A stretch of 20,585 bases of DNA, from contig JBGSOQ010000013.1 in the NCBI GenBank assembly GCA_041739035.1, positions 1 to 20,585 on the forward strand, read 5' to 3'. The translations under genes were made by a program, and so were the position numbers. The notes under the pieces are model-generated. The model made no database searches. It saw nothing but the letters and a program-made list of their open reading frames with translations, and was not told the DNA's origin. The DNA comes from XYD12-FULL-36-8 sp041739035. Lineage in GTDB: Bacteria > Bacteroidota > Ignavibacteria > Ignavibacteriales > Ignavibacteriaceae. Of the stretch, positions 16,541-20,585 are shown piece by piece (position 1 is the first letter of the stretch; every line of letters starts with the position of its first letter).

Positions 16541-16572
16541 TTAATAAAGTTCGAAGTAATTAAAACTAGGGT

Positions 16573-16602
16573 TAGAGCGAGAGAAATACTCGCTCTATTT
16601 TT
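16573..16602 (+). terminator. Rho-independent terminator between glnA and amt
   Basis: TAGAGCGAG (16573-16581), loop AGAAATA, CTCGCTCTA (16589-16597), then TTTTT. This is a perfect 9-bp stem 33 bases after the glnA stop. It should limit read-through into amt, giving amt lower expression or its own promoter. Confidence 0.88.
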
Positions 16603-16641
16603 ATAATCTCGAATTAATCTTAAAATAAAAAGAGAATAACT

Positions 16642-17940
16642 ATGGGCAAGTACAGGTTTGTTCCTTTTGTCATACTAATTATGATTGCAATCCTTGGGGC
16701 TTTTTTGAATTATAATTATTCACATGTAACGGGCGGGCCGGCTTCAGCAGCTGATATTGCATGGATGTTAACAGCAACAGGGCTGGTACTTTTAATGACC
16801 CCTGGCCTCTCGTATTTTTATGGTGGAATGGTCAGCTCTAAAAATATAATTTCCACGATGCTGCAAAGTGTAATAGCTATGAGTGTGATAAGCATTGTAT
16901 GGGTAGTGGTAGGATTTAGTCTTGGATTTGGAGACTCAATCGGAGGAATTATAGGTAATCCATTCACTTACTTCATGTTTCGAGGTGTTAATGGAGATAC
17001 GCATCCAACATTATCGCCAACTGTTCCCTTACTTTTGTTTGCCATGTTTCAATTAAAGTTCTCAATTATCACCCCTGCTCTAATAACAGGTTCTTTTGCC
17101 GAGCGGGTTCGTTTCTCTTCGTACATACTCTTTATGATATTATTTACGCTTTTTATATACTCACCGCTAGCTCATATGACTTGGCATCCTGATGGATTAT
17201 TGAGAAAGATGGGGGTTTTGGATTTTGCCGGAGGGACAGTCGTTCATATGTCTGCTGGTTTTGCCGCTTTAGCTGGAGCTATATTACTTGGAAGAAGACG
17301 ATCACATTTAAAAAATGAACGACACATTCCTGCAAACATACCATATGTAATTCTTGGAACTGGTCTGTTGTGGTTTGGATGGTTTGGTTTCAATGCTGGT
17401 TCTGCAATGGGTGCAAATAGTTTGGCTGTTCTTGCCTTTGCAACTACAAACACCGCGTCCGCCGCAGCCGCGCTTTCATGGATATTCTTTGATGTTCTAC
17501 GAGGGAAAAAGGCCTCGGCATCGGGCGCAAGCATAGGTGCAGTTGTTGGACTAGTAGCTATCACTCCGGCTGCTGGTTTTGTATCGGTTGGTGCTAGCAT
17601 TTTCATTGGAGCCGTTGCAAGTATTGTAAGTAATCTTGCAGTAACATGGAAATCAAAATCTACCCTGGATGATACTTTAGATGTTTTTCCCTGTCATGGT
17701 TTGGGAGGAATTGTTGGAATGATCATGACCGGAATTTTTGCTAACGAGGTTGGATTAATTTATGGACAGACAAAAACCTTTTTTATTCATATTCTTGCTC
17801 TAGTAATTGTTTCAGTTTTTACATTTGGAGGGTCATACTTATTGTATAAATTAACTGATATTTTGATACCGCTTCGTGTTACTAAAGAGCAGGAAGAAAT
17901 GGGATTGGATCTTAGCCAGCATGATGAAAGTGTTCATTAG
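16642..17940 (+). CDS. amt: Ammonium transporter (Amt/Rh family)
   Basis: A 432-residue inner-membrane channel that would import ammonium for glutamine synthetase. It has an N-terminal hydrophobic segment (signal peptide or extra helix) and then 11 expected membrane helices. Family motifs: GLSYFYGGMVSSKN; the pore twin histidines His202 (VVHMSAGFAALAGA) and His352 (CHGLGGIVGM); WFGWFGFNAGSAMGAN. The C-terminal tail is short (about 25 residues) with no fused PII or regulatory domain, and no glnK/glnB lies beside it in this window. It follows glnA by 101 bases, across a terminator. Ribosome-site support is weak (AAGAGA before ATAACTATG). It converges with the methyltransferase gene with only 8 bases between stops. 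Confidence 0.95.
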   Translation: MGKYRFVPFVILIMIAILGAFLNYNYSHVTGGPASAADIAWMLTATGLVLLMTPGLSYFYGGMVSSKNIISTMLQSVIAMSVISIVWVVVGFSLGFGDSIGGIIGNPFTYFMFRGVNGDTHPTLSPTVPLLLFAMFQLKFSIITPALITGSFAERVRFSSYILFMILFTLFIYSPLAHMTWHPDGLLRKMGVLDFAGGTVVHMSAGFAALAGAILLGRRRSHLKNERHIPANIPYVILGTGLLWFGWFGFNAGSAMGANSLAVLAFATTNTASAAAALSWIFFDVLRGKKASASGASIGAVVGLVAITPAAGFVSVGASIFIGAVASIVSNLAVTWKSKSTLDDTLDVFPCHGLGGIVGMIMTGIFANEVGLIYGQTKTFFIHILALVIVSVFTFGGSYLLYKLTDILIPLRVTKEQEEMGLDLSQHDESVH

Positions 17941-17948
17941 TATCTAAT

Positions 17949-19382
17949 TTACAACAAAGTGATTTCTTGCGTTCGCCGTGAACGAGGGAATTGGCTTTTT
18001 AATCCTGCTTCGGTAGATACGGCGGTTCCTAGAGTATAATTCTCATATTTCATTAAGTATTGTCCTCTCTCTGAACTTAAAGATTTTACTGTACTGCCGT
18101 CTAGGTAAGATTTCAGTTCTCCCATATTTTTTAATTCAATAATATTTTTTGATATATGTTTTGATAAAACCTGTGTAGCTTGTGTATTAAGAACTATCCT
18201 GTTGTCTTTATTTATTGTGCCGAACTTAGTCCCGATTCTTTCAAATATTCCAGGGTTCGGATCTGTCCAGTTTTTATCAACAAAATAAATATCATTATTT
18301 TTAACTATGTATCTGTATTGATCAAGAACTTGATTTGCTATCCCAAATTCTTTTTGGATGTGGTATAAAAGATTCTTAATCCTTTTGTCATTCACTTCTA
18401 AAAGTCTGATATCTCTTAAATGCATTCCTCTTTTATGCGGAGTTTCTGTCTCTCCAGTTTTCTTTAGCTTAATTATGAAAAATCCATCCGATTCCACCTC
18501 CCATGGTAATATTCTTTTAGCTTTATCAAGCGAATGAGCTACACTTTGACCATTGTAAAATGTAATTCCGTTTTTGGCAGGAATTTGAATTTCAAAATCA
18601 AGAACTTCAATTGGATATTTCTTGAGAATCTTATCAACAATTAATTCATTTTCTTCAACGGTAAGAGTGCAAGTTGAGTAGACAACTTCGCCCCCGACTT
18701 TTAACATTTTAATTGCTGAAACCAGAAGCTTAAGCTGAAGTTCAGAAAGCCGTTTAACCCGCTCTAAAGTCCACCAATCATTTACCTCAACTTTTTTTTG
18801 AACGATTCCCAAACCGCTGCATGGTGCATCAACAAGAATTTTGTCGAAGTAATCATTGTAAATAGTATTTAGCTGTTCGCCTTTAAAATGAGTTACTCCA
18901 ACATTCATTTGGTTCATACGGTCAACATTGTGAACTAAAGATTTTAATCTATCAAGCTGAATTTCATTTGCGACAATTGTGCCTTTGTTGTTCATTATTT
19001 CCCCAAGCTCTGTAGTTTTAGAACCCGGAGCGGCACACAAATCCAAAACGGTATCAGTTTCACCCGGATTAAGAACTAAAGGTGGTATGAAGGATGAATA
19101 TGATTGAATGTAATAGTGACCCAAAATATGTTCAAGCGTTTTCCCCAACAGATTTTGGGGATCTGTTACTTTTAAGATGTTGGGATAATTCGGAACAACC
19201 TCACATTGAATACTATATTTTTTACTAAGTGCTATGCTCAATTCTTGAGAAGTGATTCTTGATTGATTTACTCGTATAAACTGAGAAGGCTGTTTTTTGA
19301 CTAACTCTTGGTAAGATTTGGTTAAATCGGTGCCATAAATTGAAGTGATATAATTTATTATGTTATCACTGATATAGTTCAA
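17949..19382 (-). CDS. RsmB/NOP2/Sun-family RNA cytosine-C5 methyltransferase
   Basis: A 477-residue cytoplasmic enzyme that methylates rRNA or tRNA cytosine using SAM. N-terminal RNA-binding region: KKQPSQFIRVNQSRIT, about 29-44. Motif I is LDLCAAPGSKT (113-123). The two catalytic cysteines are in VDAPCSG (Cys188) and YSTCTL (Cys238). A C-terminal extension (about 300-477) looks PUA/RsmF-like (HKRGMHLRDIRLL, LDGSTVKSL). Resemblance to bacterial RsmF-type proteins is good, but the exact target cannot be read from the sequence. It appears to start at a TTG (19382-19380) with no ribosome site. It lies in the same frame as, and nine bases after, the stop region of the 143-aa gene, so co-translation is likely. 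Confidence 0.9.
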   Translation of the reverse strand: MNYISDNIINYITSIYGTDLTKSYQELVKKQPSQFIRVNQSRITSQELSIALSKKYSIQCEVVPNYPNILKVTDPQNLLGKTLEHILGHYYIQSYSSFIPPLVLNPGETDTVLDLCAAPGSKTTELGEIMNNKGTIVANEIQLDRLKSLVHNVDRMNQMNVGVTHFKGEQLNTIYNDYFDKILVDAPCSGLGIVQKKVEVNDWWTLERVKRLSELQLKLLVSAIKMLKVGGEVVYSTCTLTVEENELIVDKILKKYPIEVLDFEIQIPAKNGITFYNGQSVAHSLDKAKRILPWEVESDGFFIIKLKKTGETETPHKRGMHLRDIRLLEVNDKRIKNLLYHIQKEFGIANQVLDQYRYIVKNNDIYFVDKNWTDPNPGIFERIGTKFGTINKDNRIVLNTQATQVLSKHISKNIIELKNMGELKSYLDGSTVKSLSSERGQYLMKYENYTLGTAVSTEAGLKSQFPRSRRTQEITLL

Positions 19383-19388
19383 TTGAAA

Positions 19389-19820
19389 TTATTTTAGCCG
19401 AATTAAATTTAGATGATTAAATATTTGGTTTAAAATTTCAGTAAAGTTCTTAGCTCCTGGAAACTTATTCCGGTAATCTTGATCAATTTTTCTGATAATT
19501 GAATCCAAATACTTTTCATACTTGATTGTCATATCTCTTATGATAGAATCATGAGTCGGAACAACGAGAACTTTTGGTTTATTTCTATTCGCGTAAATAA
19601 AATATTTCGCCTTTTCATAGCTTTCAACTCTAAAAACCTCTGATCCTTCCGCATTAATCAGCTCGTACTCGCCAAAAAATTCTTTTCCAATTAAAAGACC
19701 TAATCCAGGAAGCTTATAGTTCTTATATTCTGTTGTCACAGCAAAATCCGCCGGAAAGTTCTTTATTGCTTCAGAATTGAGATTACGAATCCAACTTGAT
19801 ATGAAACTTTTCTCATCCAT
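19389..19820 (-). CDS. Conserved-looking 143-aa protein of unknown function
   Basis: I do not recognise this family. It is soluble, without signal peptide or membrane segment. It has a beta-rich middle (KLPGLGLLIGKEFFGEYELI, then EVFRVESYEKAKYFIYANR) and a helical C-terminus (MTIKYEKYLDSIIRKIDQDY). It starts at a plain ATG without an obvious ribosome site. It lies between bshA and the methyltransferase gene on the same strand, 74 bases after bshA, and is followed after its TAA by TTT CAA and the TTG start of the methyltransferase in the same frame. A shared operon is likely; function is unknown. Confidence 0.7.
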   Translation of the reverse strand: MDEKSFISSWIRNLNSEAIKNFPADFAVTTEYKNYKLPGLGLLIGKEFFGEYELINAEGSEVFRVESYEKAKYFIYANRNKPKVLVVPTHDSIIRDMTIKYEKYLDSIIRKIDQDYRNKFPGAKNFTEILNQIFNHLNLIRLK

Positions 19821-19894
19821 TTGGCTGGTAATTTGGCAAATTAAATTAAATGGGACTGCGGAATTGTTGCTTCAATTTATGTCGAAAAAATCAC

Positions 19895-20584
19895 CTAAGC
19901 ATTTAATATATGATTATAGAATTCTTCATACATCGGAATAACTTTTGACTCATCAAATTTATTTATTGTTCTCTCTCTCGAACTTTTAGAAAACGCTTCG
20001 TACTTCTTATCATTAGTCAGAAGATCGACAACATATTTTGCCATTCTATCAACGTCGCCAATTTCTGCGATAAATCCCGTTTCATTATGCTTTATTAATT
20101 CAGGTAAACCGCCAACACTTGAGCTGACGACAGGTTTGCCGCACGACATAGCTTCCAAAGCTGCGAGTCCAAAGCTTTCTGATTGTGAGGGAATTAAAAA
20201 TATATCTGCTGAATTTAATATCTCCACTAATCCCTCCTGTTTTCCTAAAAACTTAACATGATCCGTCAAATTAAGCTGGCGGGCGAGCCTTTCGCATTCA
20301 GACCTATCCGGTCCGTCACCAACCAAAAGAAGTTTTGTTGGCACTTCTTTGATAACTTTTTCTAAAATTCTTATTGTGTCGGTAACTCTTTTCACTTGGC
20401 GGAAATTTGAAGTGTGAACCAAGACTTTCTCGCCATCGGGAGCGATATGTTTCCTAAACTTGCATGCCTCCATTGGTTTGAAAAATTCTGTGTCAATAAA
20501 ATTGGGAATTACTTCTATGTTTTTATCTATATAATAATTAGTAATTGTTTTTTCTTTTAAGAATCTTGATACTGCAGTAACACC
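19895..20584 (-). CDS. bshA: N-acetyl-glucosaminyl-L-malate synthase, bacillithiol pathway (5' truncated)
   Basis: The frame is open to the window edge, so the ATG at 20473 is internal and the start lies outside. About 229 residues are visible. It is a GT4/GT-B glycosyltransferase: GVTAVSRFLKE, then IPNFIDTEFF, the BshA-typical HTSNFRQVKRV, LLVGDGP for nucleotide binding, VKFLGKQ, and the donor-sugar EX7E motif in SESFGLAALEAMSCGKPVV. The combination of SNFR-VKRV and FLGKQ separates BshA from generic GT4 enzymes. BshA joins GlcNAc from UDP-GlcNAc to L-malate, the first step to bacillithiol, a low-molecular-weight thiol common in Bacteroidota and Firmicutes. No bshB or bshC is in the window. 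It is probably first in a minus-strand operon with the two genes that follow. Confidence 0.85.
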   Translation of the reverse strand, partial: GVTAVSRFLKEKTITNYYIDKNIEVIPNFIDTEFFKPMEACKFRKHIAPDGEKVLVHTSNFRQVKRVTDTIRILEKVIKEVPTKLLLVGDGPDRSECERLARQLNLTDHVKFLGKQEGLVEILNSADIFLIPSQSESFGLAALEAMSCGKPVVSSSVGGLPELIKHNETGFIAEIGDVDRMAKYVVDLLTNDKKYEAFSKSSRERTINKFDESKVIPMYEEFYNHILNA

Positions 20585-20585
20585 A

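Noticed and set aside
17244..17606. Minus-strand 120-codon ORF
   Set aside because: It is antisense to conserved pore helices of the ammonium transporter; an Ala/Pro-rich shadow.

Overview
The window is AT-rich bacterial DNA, most likely from the Ignavibacteria or a close relative in the Bacteroidota/Chlorobi group. Three proteins end in the type IX secretion (T9SS) sorting domain, with the NYPNPFN box followed by an S/AGIY(F/Y)Y block and a basic last residue. A PorV/PorQ-family outer-membrane protein is present, the edge gene looks like bshA (bacillithiol), and one promoter fits the Bacteroidota TTG / TAnnTTTG pattern. The taxonomic placement is an inference from protein style, because no rRNA gene is present.

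Bases 2-3005: the 3' part of a large secreted surface protein, followed at once by a PorV/PorQ-family beta-barrel gene and a rho-independent terminator. Bases 3161-6123: a tandem pair of secreted proteins with starch/glycogen-binding-like modules and T9SS tails. The first copy is broken by an in-frame TAA. The second is intact but carries two small GC-rich palindromic insertions in its T9SS tail. Bases 6198-8165 (minus): a membrane-anchored SGNH hydrolase with a TPR-like C-terminus. Bases 8263-10083: a periplasmic parvulin-type (PpiC/SurA-like) prolyl isomerase.

Bases 10123-12485: a compact run of a 52-aa DUF5989/SxtK-like membrane peptide, a 52-aa lysine-rich ORF, and an LTA-synthase-like phosphotransferase. 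The start of the last gene lies directly after a perfect hairpin that buries its Shine-Dalgarno sequence. Bases 12529-14367: a secreted M14 zinc carboxypeptidase resembling cytosolic carboxypeptidases, with a golvesin-like domain and a T9SS tail.

Bases 14547-17940 form a nitrogen-assimilation block: a promoter, an Lrp/AsnC regulator, glutamine synthetase (glnA), a terminator hairpin and an ammonium transporter (amt). Bases 17949-20584 (minus) hold a truncated bshA, an unrecognised 143-aa protein and an RsmB/NOP2-type RNA m5C methyltransferase.

I saw no CRISPR array, tRNA, rRNA, transposase, integrase or defence system. The most unusual material is the mosaic duplicated pair, the in-frame palindromic insertions and the occluded ribosome-binding site. 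No complete new system is evident.
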